NCBI GenBank assembly: GCA_940337035.1
Contig: CALNHX010005861.1
Coordinates: forward strand, 1 to 64,000
Direction: 5' to 3'
Origin: Agriotes lineatus
Lineage: Eukaryota; Arthropoda; Insecta; Coleoptera; Elateridae
Length of the DNA: 64,000 nt
Of this stretch, positions 40,570 to 53,531 are shown piece by piece; within the stretch, counting starts at the first letter, position 1, and every line of letters starts with the position of its first letter. The notes under the pieces were generated by a model. That model saw only the letters and a program-made list of their open reading frames with translations, ran no database searches and had not been told where the DNA came from. The position numbers and the translations under genes are program-made.

Positions 40570-43500
40570 GTTCTAACTTCGTTGACTCAAAACCGATTTT
40601 GAACATTTTTTTTTATTATTTCGGAAAAAGTTTATAGAAAAGTTCCCCATAGGTGGGAAAGTGTGCTTTTTATTTTTTCAATTGTTATTAACAAATAAGT
40701 GTTTTTAATATACCCTTAATTAAACAAATGTATAACTATTTTACTTATTTAAACAATTGCCTGAAATTTGACAACATAAGGTTTTTGGGATCGCAGATTA
40801 AGAATCTGGCCTCCAATGGGTCTAAAAACAAAATGGCGTCGAAGGTCTAATTTTATATTTTATTTTTTTTTTAATTTTTATTAGATGTCTGTTAGGTGTT
40901 GGGGTCGCTGATTACTAATTTGACATTAAAACTCAACTAAAATAAAAAATGGCGGATCCAGAATGGCGGAATAGGGTTTTTTTTAAATTTCTGATACCTA
41001 TACCTAGGGGTTTGTTGAGTCGCTCATCCCAAACTTTATGTTAAAATTTATTAAAAATGGAAAACGGTGTCTGAAAAATGGTGGAAACAAATGATAGAAG
41101 AGTTAAATGAGTATTAAAGATATTATATTTTAATTGATTTATTAAAATTAACCCAAGATGCATTTAAAACAAGGAAAACATTATTTAGCTTCCGTTACAT
41201 TCATCGCAAGCCGCCGAGCGTAAAGGCCACTTTTCCTACACCCTCAAGCTGGCCCGCAACTAGTTTTGGAGTTGCAAAAAAAATGTTTAAGATGTTTTGT
41301 GGAGCTGGTTCTTGTGTCATTAGGATTGGAAAACACTTTCCTGTATCATATCTCCAACCCCAATCCTCCGTTGAAATATCTTGGTTTCCCAGCCACAACT
41401 GTGTTTGCAAATAGACGCCGCTTTAAATGTTGTTCTGCTGAATCCAATGATTCTAAATTAACGCTACTTTTTTAGTAGACTCCTTAATAAAAGAATCAAA
41501 CCTAAAATTCAAAATGTTTTTATTTAAAAAAATATATGTATCGTATTGTCTGTAACCTCATTTACCTTGCGGTATATGAATAATAAAAAACGTTCAATCA
41601 ATTAAACATTCCTGTAATAGTTTAAGCAGTTACTTTTCTTCGCACCATACATTGCAAGCATACATTTTATACCAGCATTTTTTTATATAAATTTTAGCAA
41701 TCTCTTATAAACCACTGCTATTTTCAAATATTTTGGCAAATTTATTCTTTCGTGAACATAGCCATTGCTTTATTTACTAGGACTTATCCATGTGCATCTT
41801 TAATAAGGTGCCGGTCCTATTCGTCTTCCTCATCCTTATATAAATTTATTTTCAATATATTAAACTATATTCAAAAGCTATGATCTGCACCTTAACACCA
41901 AAACTCGCATGCTAAGATACTACAGTTTTTCCCATCGAGTCCTGGACACTTAACGAAACAATCACAAAAAAAATCGAAGCCTTTGAAATGTGGTTATACC
42001 GAAAAATATTATGGATATTATGGAAAGACTGTGTAATAAATATTAACGTTCTGTAGAGAATGAAAAAAAAATAAAGAGGTCATGGACAACATCAAGGTAC
42101 GCAAACTCCAATACCTCGGACATATAATGAGGAATCAGAATAAGTGCGTTCTACTACAATCTATTATACAAGGCAAGATCTATGGCAAACGTGGAACAGG
42201 ACGCAGAAGAATATTATCTTGGTTGCAAAACCTAAGGGCGTGGTATGGGAAATCATCCAATGAGTTATCTAGAATTGCAACCAATAAAGTGAAGATGACC
42301 GTGTTGAACGCAAACATACGAAATCGGATAAGCACCTGAACAAAAAGAAAAGGATTCTTTCCTCTGTTAAAACATGCTGAAGTTGTGTCACATCCAATTA
42401 AAGCATGTACAGAAAGTACATGCTCACTACACTTGGGATGCGCAAATTGAAGGCTTTTAGAAGAAGATATTTTTTTATTTTCTTTATTTTTGGCAGGTTT
42501 TAAAAAATATATGTATATTTTTATCAGGAGAAACTGAAGCTGTTAATATAAGTAATACGTCTATATTCTCTGATACTACGACTATGTTTTCCTTTGATGC
42601 ATTGACAGCTGTTGTAACTATTAACCGATCCGCATCACTTTCATCTTGAGAGCGGGGATATTATTTGCAGCTAAAGTTTATTTTTAAAAATTAATAAAAC
42701 GACATGAAAGATATTTTCCAGAAATTTTTCTTGATACAACTTTAAAGACCTGTCTCTTTCAAATCGAATATCTGGTGCAGTTTTCGTTTTTAGATGTCGG
42801 TCTCTTTCATCAGATTTTATTCTATGTTTCTGATAATCGACAAAAACAATTGCTTTTTTCCATAATTACGAACAATAAAATTAATATATATATCTAAAAT
42901 TGCACCACACTGTTGAACAAGTTGCGATTTCTTTTTATGTAATAACATTCTTCCGTCGGTCATAAACAGAAAAATCTTTTAATTCAGTAATATCTTTTGG
43001 AAATTGTACAAAGAGGTCGTAGAAAACACATTTTTAGGCGTTGGAAATTATATGTAATCGTATGTTATATTTAAATGTATTTAATCTATTTAAATTTGAG
43101 TTAGTTTAACAATTTAGAATTTTATTTGTATATAGTGTTTATCAAATAATAACAATAATAATCGTACAGAATAAAAATGTACCTTTTAATGCTATATTTA
43201 TAATTACTGTGTCCAAAACCCCTAGATATGAGGCAACGCGCGGAATTCAAAAAAGAAGCTATTTTGCCACTTTAAAGACGTTATTTTTCATTTTTGTTAA
43301 ATTTTAACATAAAATTTGAGATCAGCGACCCAAAAAACCCTATTTAGGTAAGAAATAAAGTCAGAAAAAAATAATTGTTTTTGCCATCTTGGATCCGCCA
43401 TTTTTTATTTTAGTTGAGTTTTAATGTCAAATTCGTAATCAGCGACCCCAAAAACCCTTAGACATCTAATAAAAATTTAAAAAAATTAAAGAAAAAATTA

Positions 43501-43791
43501 GACCTTCGACGCCATTTTGTAGACGCCATTTTGGTTTTTAGACCAAATTTGAGGCCAGATTCGTAATCTGTGAACCCAAAAACCTTATCAAATATCAGGC
43601 AATGGTTTAAATAAATAAAGAAGTTATACATTTTTTTAATTAAGAATATATTAAAAAACACTTCTTTGTTAATAACAATTGAAAAAATAAAAAGCACACC
43701 TTCTCAGCTATGGGGAACTTTTCTATAAACTTTTTCCGAAATAATAAAAAAAAATGTTCAAAATCGGTTTTGAGTCAACGAAGTTAGAACG
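40570..43791. repeat. Long inverted repeat, ~520-bp arms, 2.2-kb spacer
   Basis: Left arm 40570 to about 41090 and right arm about 43255 to 43791. Shared blocks include GTTCTAACTTCGTTGACTCA, CCGAAATAATAAAAAAAAATG complement, AGATTCGTAATCTG, GACGCCATTTTG and GGATCCGCCATTTTTTATTT. The arms have diverged by small indels. The spacer holds a LINE relic and unassigned AT-rich sequence. It may be one large foldback element or two inverted copies of a repeat. Confidence 0.75.
41928..42339 (+). pseudogene. LINE (RTE-like endonuclease-reverse transcriptase) C-terminal relic
   Basis: First frame reads ESWTLNETITKKIEAFEMWL and YRKILWILWKDCVININ. After a stop, the frame from 42082 reads NIKVRKLQYLGHIMRN, QSIIQGKIYGKRGTGRRR and SWLQNLRAWYG to a stop at 42339. 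This is the well-known C-terminal segment of insect non-LTR reverse transcriptases (AFEMWxYRRxL ... RxLxYLGHIMR ... GKRGxGRRRxSWL). Stops and a frameshift between the parts show decay. Catalytic reverse transcriptase and endonuclease domains are absent. It lies between the arms of the long inverted repeat. Confidence 0.8.
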
Positions 43792-43988
43792 TTTTTCCTT
43801 TAGTAAATGGACTAAGATAATAGCGTTTTATTTGAAAAATGCTTAATTTCAAACAGCTGCTCCAAGTAACAGAAAAGAATTAAATAGAAGAAACTTTACC
43901 AAAAAATTATATTTTTGTATTTTACACACCACGTTGCGGTAAAGTGGCTAGAAAATGTTTAGCTCTCAGAGATCCTTAAACAAAAAAT

Positions 43989-44578
43989 CTGGTGTGATAC
44001 ACTCACACAACTTCCTTTTACAGTGATCTTATAATTAGCCAAAAATTTGATTTTTAATTTCTAAGCAGCTGTCAAAAATTTTCAAAAATTGCAAATTCTA
44101 CAAAAACGGTACAAAATAGAGAGTTAGTTGAAGAGACAAATTTTTTCTAGAATTTTAAGCTGAATTCAAAAATGTAATAATATACCGGGTGATGCATTTA
44201 AAATAGGAGTTAATAAAAAAAAATAGAAAAAAAAACAAAAGAAACCCATTTTAGAAGCATTCAGCAGGAAAATCACTTATGTCACAACAATACACATTAA
44301 ATATTTAATAAAAATATAAAGTTTGAAAAAAATCGTTAGAGCCGTTTTTGAAAAAATCGAAAAAAACTGAAAAATCACAAGAGTAAACACCTACTTCCGG
44401 TTATGCGATTTTCGTCAAAAGCTTGCTGTCTCATCTACATAGTACACAAAACTTATATATGAAGTTTTAACGCCATACCTCTTTTCGTTTTTGAGATATT
44501 CTGTTCACAGACACACACACAGACACACAGACAGACAGACCAATAAAAAAAATACGTTTATCGTAAAAGGAAGTAAAA
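43989..44578. mobile_element. GTAAAAGGAAGT-type repeat, copy Z
   Basis: Begins CTGGTGTGATACACTCACAC and ends TTTATCGTAAAAGGAAGTAA. Most complete copy, about 590 bp, with CACACACAGACACACAGACA near 44510. No coding frame. The inverted TTCCTTTTAC/GTAAAAGGAA near the ends may be a short terminal repeat. Confidence 0.75.
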
Positions 44579-45118
44579 TGTAATTTGTACAGGTTACAAA
44601 ATCTAGATTGAGACGCGGTGAAAATCGGAACTAATGTTAGAATCTAGTAATTTACAAGTTTCGTATTGGTAACATTTTTACATCTATCATATTGACATTA
44701 AATTGTTAACCTTATTTAAGCTAAATGACACAATAAATCACAGGCGTACGCAACATTGCGGTATGGTGTATTATCAGTTCTTAAATGTTAAAAGGATTGC
44801 GGATATAATGGTGTTAAGTTGAACAACCAGGTTCTGCTAAACCTTCTATCCCAGCAACAGCAATTTTCACACTTTAAAACACAAAGAATCTGTCATATGA
44901 CGTTAAACACTGCTCAAATGAAATCCCTCTACCCATCGTTACTGATTACTTGTCATTTAAAATGTAACCAAACTTTGTATGTTTGACAACTTCCCACATA
45001 TTGCCAATTCATCAAATATGATCACAGCGCCTTTCATGACCTACCTTGAGATTCAATCTAGTTTCTGTGGCCTGCAGTACTAAAAAGTAAAGTATGATCA
45101 AAATATATTCATCTAGTA
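44579..45118. other. Unassigned
   Basis: No supported gene or element. Confidence 0.5.
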
Positions 45119-45245
45119 CGGCTATGGAATACTTCCTAATTTATGAACGCAACTACATTTATACTTCAATGTCAAACTTGACATTTGATTTTTCAGTGAG
45201 TTATACTTAGTTGCATTCATACATTAGGAACTATTCCGTAGCCAT
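45119..45245. repeat. Hairpin (~125 bp)
   Basis: GGCTATGGAATACTTCCTAA and a near-complement ending TTCCGTAGCC, with GAACGCAACTA/TAGTTGCATTC further in. Loop about 45 bp. MITE-like; no target duplication resolved. Confidence 0.7.
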
Positions 45246-46728
45246 ACCAGATTCAAATAATTTTTGATCGCACAAACGCTAGTTACGTAGTCCCTCGCTC
45301 AGTCAAGTTTTATAGAAATACAAAAATAGTAGATTATGCAATGAGGAAGAGAAATGCGTTATTTTGCTGAGGTTCAATTTGCACTGAAGCAAAATAGCAT
45401 TCTCTCTGAGTTGCATATACTATTTTTTTCACGTTGCAGGAAGATTTAAAACGAAAAACCCGTTTTTTAAACGTCATTTATTGACATTTTAGTTACAATT
45501 ATTTTAAAATTAGTAGCCTATAGTAAATTTTAAAGTTGGTGGCACTGTAAGTCATTATGACAAGAGCTCACAAAACTCCCTAGGGAAATTTTTGTCTTAT
45601 TTTGTCTCTAGGGAGTAAATGTTTTACTTCTGTCACAATTTTGATGCTATAGAAACCGAGGTCTACTCCCGGTCGTGGAAAAATGATATTTACTACTTTC
45701 ATGGCCAGAGATGGGCAGTAATTAATTACTTTGTAATTAAATTCCTTTTTGTTTATTTGTCTTGGAATTGAATTACTTTTCAAAATGCAGTAATTGTAAT
45801 TGGAAATCGCCTTTTTTGTTAAAAAGTACTTCACATTTACTTTTTGAATGTAATTAATTACTATATTCAATTACTCAATTACTTCTGTGTAGTGAAATTA
45901 CTCTAAAGTATTTAAATTACTTTACAAGTATTTGAATTACCTGTGGTAATTGAAATTACTCGCGGTATTTGAATTACTTTATGGTAATTCAATTACTGAC
46001 CTCGATTGGGTGTTAAATCTCCAGAACGTAAAAAATACGATAAGGTCTTATTAAGTTACATATTAAGCAAATCGGAATAGGGTATTTCCGGAACAATATA
46101 AGCCTAATTTATGATTTCCTCCGACGAGTCGGATAATAGCAACTTTTATGCAACATTCGCATTTTGTACAACGCGTGCACGAGCAAAGAGTGCATTGGTG
46201 CGTGTATGTAGATGTGATATGTAGGTTGTAATAGTGAAGCTAATATCTATTGTGAAAGACGCTAAAACTGTATTTGTGGTAAGTACATTACGGATTACAA
46301 TACCTACCGTAAAAATATAATTTAAAATAGCTTCATTAGACGATATTGGTTCATAATAATTGTTTATTCATTTCAATTTGCTTGTTTTAAACTTGTACTA
46401 GCACAGGGTTATTCTGCCGTGTAAGTGTAATAGGCGCGAAGTCCAGAAACTTACGTTTTTGAGTTAGAAATTGAACTATACGGCCAATATCCGATAACAA
46501 CATTTAAACAGGGTAAAACACATAAATAAAATATACCCAATTGCAAAATTCCACGCATGGTTGACTCAAAAATGCAGTGTGGGGTATGGTAGTAATACAA
46601 TTTAAAACGCCGCATAAGTTTACCGCATTCTTGCGTTGAACATTCCATGCTTTGTCGCTTTCTTGCTTTGTAATGCTCATATGCTGCTTTGTATACTGGC
46701 AACTAGTGCATAATTTTGCGGCTATGAA

Positions 46729-47084
46729 ATAGTTATTTATACGAGTAGCTAAAATTTCACTGTTTTGCAAGCGTTAGAAAGTGCAAAAAGAAGTTTTAGA
46801 TACGATTTGTATACATAATTTTTTCGACTACCACATTTTTATTCTAATAAGATTACAAGACTTCAACGTCATTTCAATTGAAAACTCATTAAAATCATGT
46901 TAGATATGCTTTCATTGTTTTAAACTGAAAACTCACCACATTTAATAGACAGTTTTGACAGAAGTGTGCAATAAAGTGGCAAATGCGTGCAATAACATTT
47001 TTATTGCATAGTCTGCAATAACAACTTGCTTTTGACATAAGGAAAGTGTCAAATAATAGCCTCCTTTAGAAAATCGTAGTTGAA
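46729..47084. mobile_element. Truncated copy of the foldback MITE at 47085
   Basis: Shares TAGTTATTTATACGAGTAGC, TTTTTTCGACTACCA, ACTCACCACATTTAATAGAC and GTGCAATAAAGTG with its neighbour but lacks the right terminal repeat. Confidence 0.7.
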
Positions 47085-47651
47085 AATAGTTATTTATACA
47101 ACGAGTAACTAAAGTGTCACTTTTTTGCACGCGTGAGAAAGTTTAAAAATGAGCTTTGGGCTCATTTTTTAAATCTCACAGATACAAAAGAAGCCTTAGA
47201 TATGAGTTGTATACATAATTTTTTCGACTACCATACATATGTATGCTAAAAGAGATTACAAAACGTCAACGTCATTTTAAATTGAATACTCATTAAAAAT
47301 AAAGTTAGGTATGTTTTCATTACTTTAAATTGAAAACTCACCACATTTAATACACAGTTTTGACAGAAGTGTGCAATAAAGTGACAGATGTGTGCAATAA
47401 TTAAATTTAAAACAATGAAAGCATACCTAATATTATTTTTAATGAGTTTTTAATTTGAAATGACATTGACGTTTTGTAATCACTTTTATCATAAATATGT
47501 GGTAGTCGAAAAAAATATGTAAACAACTCGTATGTAAAGCTTTTTTTTTGCACTTGTGAGATTTAAAGAATTCACCTTCGGCTCATTCTTTAAGCTTTCT
47601 CACGCGTGCAAAAAAGTGGCACTTCAGCTACCCGTTGTATAAATAACTATT
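47085..47651. mobile_element. 567-bp foldback MITE
   Basis: Ends AATAGTTATTTATACAACGA and near-complement. GCACGCGTGAGAAAG and its complement follow, and complementary blocks continue to the centre near 47400 (GTATGTTTTCATT/AATGAAAGCATAC). It belongs to the same terminal type as the composite insertion at 9211-10842. Confidence 0.8.
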
Positions 47652-48105
47652 ACGGACTGCTGCAGCATGTTAGCTTCGATTATTATTAAAAACCTGGAAT
47701 AGTGTCTTATAAAAATCGTGATTTTGTTATAATTCCGCTCACCCCATCCACATTACTTATTTACGTTATACAGGGTGCTGCGTTGACGGACGAAACATAC
47801 AAAACCCTCATGCTAATTACGAGGCATTCAAATATTGGCTTCTTAATGATTTTACACAAAATTACATTTAGTTTTTTTAAAAGAACAGTGCATAGTGCCC
47901 CAATTTATGTAATTTCACATATTTTATTGCCCAAAACTTAAAATGAACAGGTATTATTAAATATTTTGATAAAATTAATAGGTATTATTAATGATGTTGA
48001 TAAGATTTTGAAATTTGAAGTAAAAATATGAAAGCAATCTGAGCAATTTATTTCTCGAGCGTTGACAGTAATTTTATGAAATACGTATTTTACCCGTTTC
48101 TTATA

Positions 48106-48328
48106 CGGTGTGTTCCAAAAGGAATTGCATAACGGTTGGCCATGGAATATAAAAGTAATGTCAACAGCAAGCTTTAGAATTCGTTAACTGTCATCACTGT
48201 TGTTGTTATTGTAAGTTTATATTATACGCTGTTATCGTGATTGAAAGATTGCTGTCTCTAAAACTTGCTGTCGACATTGGTTTTATTTTTCATGCCAACC
48301 CTTGTGTAATTTCTGTTTGAACACATGG
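48106..48328. mobile_element. 223-bp MITE, TA target
   Basis: Ends CGGTGTGTTCCAAAAGGAAT and, inverted, CCATGTGTTCAAACAGAAAT, each followed by GGTTGGC. TA flanks at 48104-48105 and 48329-48330. Half copy at 27144. Confidence 0.75.
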
Positions 48329-49916
48329 TATAAAGGTGTCTTGAATGTAAAAATGACTTCATTGTTACATGCTTGAGCAAATGTCTTTTGTTTTTGTATC
48401 TGATGTAGAAATTCTTATTTCAATCAGCCGTTTTCAACTAGGTTTATCAGTCACCTGTCAACTTTCAACAGTCCCTGATCAACACCAATTTTATATTTTG
48501 TTTTAAAATTTCAAAAGTTACCTAACACATTTTTTATAGCTATTTGTATTACTAAGGAGGAAAATGTATCATTCCCTTCCGTGGATGTAGTTTAATTCTC
48601 CAGCGTTAGCGAAAACAGTACCAATCAATTGTAATCATCCAAAGGAGAAAATGACATTTTAGTCCAGAGTTATACATATGACACTTTTACATTTTATAAT
48701 GAGACTATGTCTTGTATTCAGCTGCATTCAAAAATATTTAAATGTGAAAATGAGGAGGCTAGTTAATTTATGATTAATAAAATTGCCTCCCGTCTTTAAT
48801 GGCAACGGGAGTCAATGTAGCCTATTATATTTCCTCCCACTGCCATTGGAAACCGACCAGGTAACCAAACGTATATTTTCGGAAAACAGACGACAGAACA
48901 TGTCACTTTCGTGTAAAGGAGTAAAAAAGTATTTTCGAACTGAGCCAATAAAAAATGCTCAATTTTCGCCAATTGGATCACCATGTAGTGTTCTTTAGAA
49001 AATCTAAATAGATTTTTGCTGTCAAACAATTAAGAAATCCAATGCTGCACCCTGTATATTTAGGTAAGTTACATATTTTCGTCATTCAGCCTCATATTAC
49101 GCGTATTTAATAGTAGATTGTTCTACAAGTTAAGAAAAATTAGTTTAATTTATGCGAACGATGCAAAGCGAGTGGATTAATTTTACACGAACATGGAAAA
49201 ATCACTTTAATAACATATTCAGCGTGCTATTTTTTCTAATACCATTGCAAAACCTAGCCAAAATGAAATTCGACATTTCTTGATATTCGAAGAAATTTTA
49301 TTTTTTTAATAGGCAGTCGAAATCGTCATTAAAATACGAGATATCGGCAGTGTTTTACGACTTTTTGTAGGCGGCTAGGCGATAGGTAAACGTCAACCGA
49401 CGTCGACATAATCTACAAAAAAGCTCAGCTTCAGTGATAGCCTATGTGGAAATTAATATAAAAAGAAAAAAATTTAAATTGTTATGATTACCTTTATTTA
49501 TTTACTTACATCTTACATCAAAACAAACTAAAAGCTTTTGGTTTTGGTGAACGGTGCATGTAACTACAAGATTTAATTATCAAAAAACCTTCAAAACTGA
49601 TAAAGTATGTAGGTTACTATAGTTAACAAAACATAAAAATTAAGCATTTTTAGATTACGATCACGAATCGACACGACACTAATGATAGTTGCAATTGCAA
49701 CTTGCAAGAAAGTTCTACTAAATACAACTATATAACAATAATTTCTATTGAAAGTAATTGATGTTGTACAATTACAATTACCAAGTAATTGGTAATTGAA
49801 TTACTATTTCATGTGAGTAATTGAAATCTCTGGTAATTCAATTACTTCATTGGGCGGTAATTGGTAATTAATAATTAATTACTTTTTAAAGTAATTTGCC
49901 CAGCTCTGTATCATGG

Positions 49917-50474
49917 CAAGGGTGGTTTTTTATATTCGAAACAAAACATTGAATTTATAGAAAATATTAAAAGTATATCGTCCAAAAAATGTAATCGAAT
50001 AGGTATTCGGTGCGCTAAACATTTTATTCACAATCACATTGTAATGTGTCAATTTCATGACATGACAACAGCTGGGAACTAGATGATTACTTGAAACTAG
50101 CCAGGAAATTATTACATACCCCGAAAAATATTACATACCTGAAGAGTGAGGTGTTTCCATGGTAACAAAACATTGAGTGGGTTGTTTTCATGGTAACAAA
50201 AATATTAGCTACATCAAGATATCTATTATTCAGAATTCAATTGTAGTTATTTTTAAAATTAGATGATTGCGAATAAAATAGTATACATACCACGGTGGAA
50301 AGTTTCATCCCTGTCTCGAGATAAAGTTAACCTCGACGCTACGCGTCTCGGTAAACTACCTAATCTCTCGACAGTAATGAAACACTTCCCACCTCGGTAT
50401 GTAATATACTATTATAGCGCTCGGTTTTATTAAAGCACTCAACTTCACTACCTTTCGTCGTCAACGACGATTTA
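49917..50474. other. Unassigned
   Basis: Short repeated TTACATACC words and a GGTATGTAAT pair near 50110-50410. No gene. Confidence 0.45.
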
Positions 50475-51886
50475 TTGCTTCTAACTACAAAGTAGGTCTT
50501 TCCCACCCGAGTAGACCAAGAAAACAAATTAAAGTCAACTAAATTAATATGGCGCCGGACGTTGGAAAATTGTTTAGCGTAATGATGTAGTTATGTGTTA
50601 TCACGGGTGTTTCAATACAATTAAATCGTGGTATATCTATTATCTACCAATTATTTATCGTTACCGGAGCGTGGTTAAATAAATTCGGACTACGTGCAGT
50701 ATGTTTGTAATATAACCCAAAATACATAAAACTTCTTATTTATAGGCGGTGTGTCTGGTATGTATGTTAGACAGTTGTCTGATTGCATGCACAACATAAG
50801 GAAACGTTAGTGGTAAATGGTGTGTGCTACGTAGCAATGCTTTGTCGCATCTGCCTCTTTTCGCACATAAAATGTATTCATGTATGTACATCGTTTAGCT
50901 CATTTTTGTTGTTTATGGATTTTTCAATTTTGGCTATCTTATCATTCATGAACCATTTTTGCTTACACTGCAATTTAATTTTGCTTTTTAACAAAACTTG
51001 ACGAACTTCCTAATGTTGCGTTTGGCATTGTTAGATGCAACAATACAATATTTGTAAATGTGTAATAATGTTTCAGTAAGTAATTGCCTAACAAGCATTC
51101 GTAATATGAAATTTCTTTTCTTTCAGAACCTCGACAAACTTTCAAATGTCGTTAGATGTATTGGCAACAGGATGTCTTCTGATTCTGTAAATTTACACCA
51201 CTGGCTTCAGGTATAAATTGAGACAGTTCTCACCTAAATAAGAATAGACTGTTAGCAATCATGAAACACTGGACACACTCAAAAATAATATACAAGGGAA
51301 ATTAGAATAGTAATTTACAATATACTCGTAAGTAATGTGACCGAGCTTTTTTACATTACGAGAAAATAGTTGGAATGAACGAGCGATGTTAGAAGCGAGT
51401 TCTTTAAAATTCTTGAGTAGTATAGAAAGCAGATAACATTAGGTATTTCGTAAAGATTTATTTTGCCCTAAAATAATAATTCTTCAAAAAATAGGAAAAT
51501 TATTTTTAATCACGCTTATAACAGTGAGACATAAGTATGCTATGGCTATCACTAGTGGGATAAAAACCATAACTCACTACTGTATTGTTGGTAGCACTGT
51601 CAGGCTACGTCAAATTGGAGATTAGCACGTTAAGTTTTGCTCAATCTGTGTCAAATAACAAACAAAACCTGACCTACTAAGTACGAATTTGACGTCGACT
51701 GACAGTGCCACCAACAATACACTTGACTATTGCCACACGTACAACACGAATCCCAAGTGACTAATTATAAATTTATTTGATCTCTCGGTACCTTAGTTCA
51801 CTTCCAAGTAATTTGTCACTTTAACTTTTCACAGCTGTTAATACAAAATTTATGTTTAGTAGATATTTATTGAGTTGTTGGATAAA
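50475..51886. repeat. 1.4-kb dispersed repeat, copy 2
   Basis: Collinear with 23366-24826 at high similarity with scattered indels. It contains the palindromic module at 51581-51720 at the same internal position as copy 1. Terminal repeats were not found, so the element type is unknown. Confidence 0.8.
51581..51720. repeat. Palindromic module inside dispersed repeat copy 2
   Basis: GTATTGTTGGTAGCACTGTC and AGATTAGCACGTTAAG on the left, with the complementary GACAGTGCCACCAACAATAC on the right. Confidence 0.8.
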
Positions 51887-53231
51887 CATTTTTGTAAGAC
51901 ACGCGAGAAAAGTCTTAAGTATAAGAATAAATTCTAATAAAATTTGGTTATGTTATGATTTTCAACAGTAACGTACTTATTAAGTGCATAGTAACTTTTC
52001 GATAATCCTGGTTTGAGACTGCTTGTTGCGATGAAAATCTTTATGACGGCAGAGCTGGACTGCAGATTCTCTAAAGGAGGGAAAGTTTTGAGTTAAGTGG
52101 AATTAAATCAAATTGTATTCTTTCGTTCAACTACAAAACAATCCTTTCCAGAATTAGTTTTTTCTGACTTGACAGTTGTTCTGTATTACTGACAACTTCA
52201 GAGCTGTTTTGATTTTATTTAATTTAATTGAACAACGAAAATATGAAAGTAAAAAATACCGAATCAAATATACCCCATCACTGTAGAGGCAAAGTAGATC
52301 CACAATCTAAAAACTGCAACTAACCTAACAAACAATAATGACACATCCCAACGAGTTTTGCTTTTAAACTTTATCTAATGAATTCCTATAGGTATCTCCT
52401 AGTTAGAACAAACAACAAAGCATTTACTAATATGCATGTGTTATACATTAATAGATTACACAATTAAATTTGTTTCAAAAGAGTTTGGTTGGGGTTGAGA
52501 ATCTATCGATGATCCTAGAAGTGAAGCAACAAATATTGAGATGTGAAAGCCATGACCCTTGAGGACAGTAATTTTAAAGTGTTCACAATCATACAGCATT
52601 GGAAATATTCGAACTTAGCGTTCGGTCAATAGGGCATGGAAAAGCTTCAGCAAGATGGGTTCCCTAGCTTGTTTTCTCCCAAACAAAACAAAAAAACCAT
52701 TGCAGGAAAATGTTACCTTGTACTCAGTCAACTTGATTATAGTTCATGGGTGATTGAATGTCACCATGTTGCGTAAATAGTATATTATGATACTAGTGTA
52801 TAAGTACGCCTTTAAAGCATGTGCGACCAGTTTAAGAGCACTATGCGAAGTGGAGTGCTTTTAACGTCGCCAGTGCTTTATTGGCACTTATACACGTGTA
52901 TTATTCGCTATTTTTTCTACGATCGTAACAGAAATATAAAAACTTAGTACGGTGACACTTTTTCCATCACATTGTGTTGGATTGTGTTGGATATTCTTGG
53001 TTATGTTGACGTTCAAACTTGCAGCAAGTGTATTTTATTTATTTTTTCTACAGCCGTGATTTTAAACTGTTTCCAAGGGTCATATGCGGCGTGCTTTATG
53101 TTGTCTATAAAACACGCCATTCCATTTAAAGCACGGAGTACTTTAAGAGTTTATAAAACCTTATTTGTGAAAATTAAAAGTACAGTTATTATATCGGACC
53201 GATTTGTATACGGAGCCCCGGGTGCTCGATT
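51887..53231. other. Mostly unassigned, with a hairpin at 52797-52900
   Basis: GTGTATAAGTACGCC and a right arm GGCACTTATACAC enclose TAAAGCA/TGCTTTA words. No gene is supported. Confidence 0.5.
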
Positions 53232-53531
53232 GGAGAGGGGCGGAGCCCGATGGCCCCCTTGGAGAGGGGCGGAGCCCCGATGGCCCCCTTGGAGAGGGGT
53301 GAAGCTCCAAGAGCCCCCTTGGAGAGGGGCCGAGCCCTGAGGGCCCCCTTGGAGAGGGGCGAAGTCCCGATGGCCCCCTTAGAGAGGGGCGGAGTTCCAA
53401 GACCCCCTTGGAGAGGGGCCGAGCCCTGAGGGCCCCCTTGGAGAAGGGCCGAGTCCCGAGCGCCCCCTTGGAGATGGGCGGAGCCCGAGGGCACCCTTGG
53501 AGAGGGGTGGAGCTCCAAGAGCCCCTTGGAG
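53232..53531. repeat. 30-bp GC-rich minisatellite, about 10 copies
   Basis: Unit close to GGAGAGGGGCGGAGCCCCGA followed by TGGCCCCCTT, with variants. Because 30 is divisible by three, several frames stay open on both strands and give decapeptide-repeat frames (for example PSPRGPSGL). These have no other support as genes. Confidence 0.9.

Larger units (their letters stand above)
45706..49908. mobile_element. hAT element ends 4.2 kb apart
   Basis: Left end CAGAGATGGGCAGTAATTAA, right end inverted CAGAGCTGGGCAAATTACTT, each followed by 150-300 bp of GTAATTGAATTAC-type words. The flanks TTCATGGC (45698-45705) and TATCATGGC (from 49909) agree except for one added base. No transposase gene remains inside. 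The interior holds a foldback MITE, a truncated copy of it, and a small TA-flanked MITE. Confidence 0.7.

Noticed and set aside
53161..53518. Repeat-peptide proteins on the minus and plus strands
   Set aside because: Frames stay open only because the minisatellite unit is 30 bp. There are no independent coding signals.
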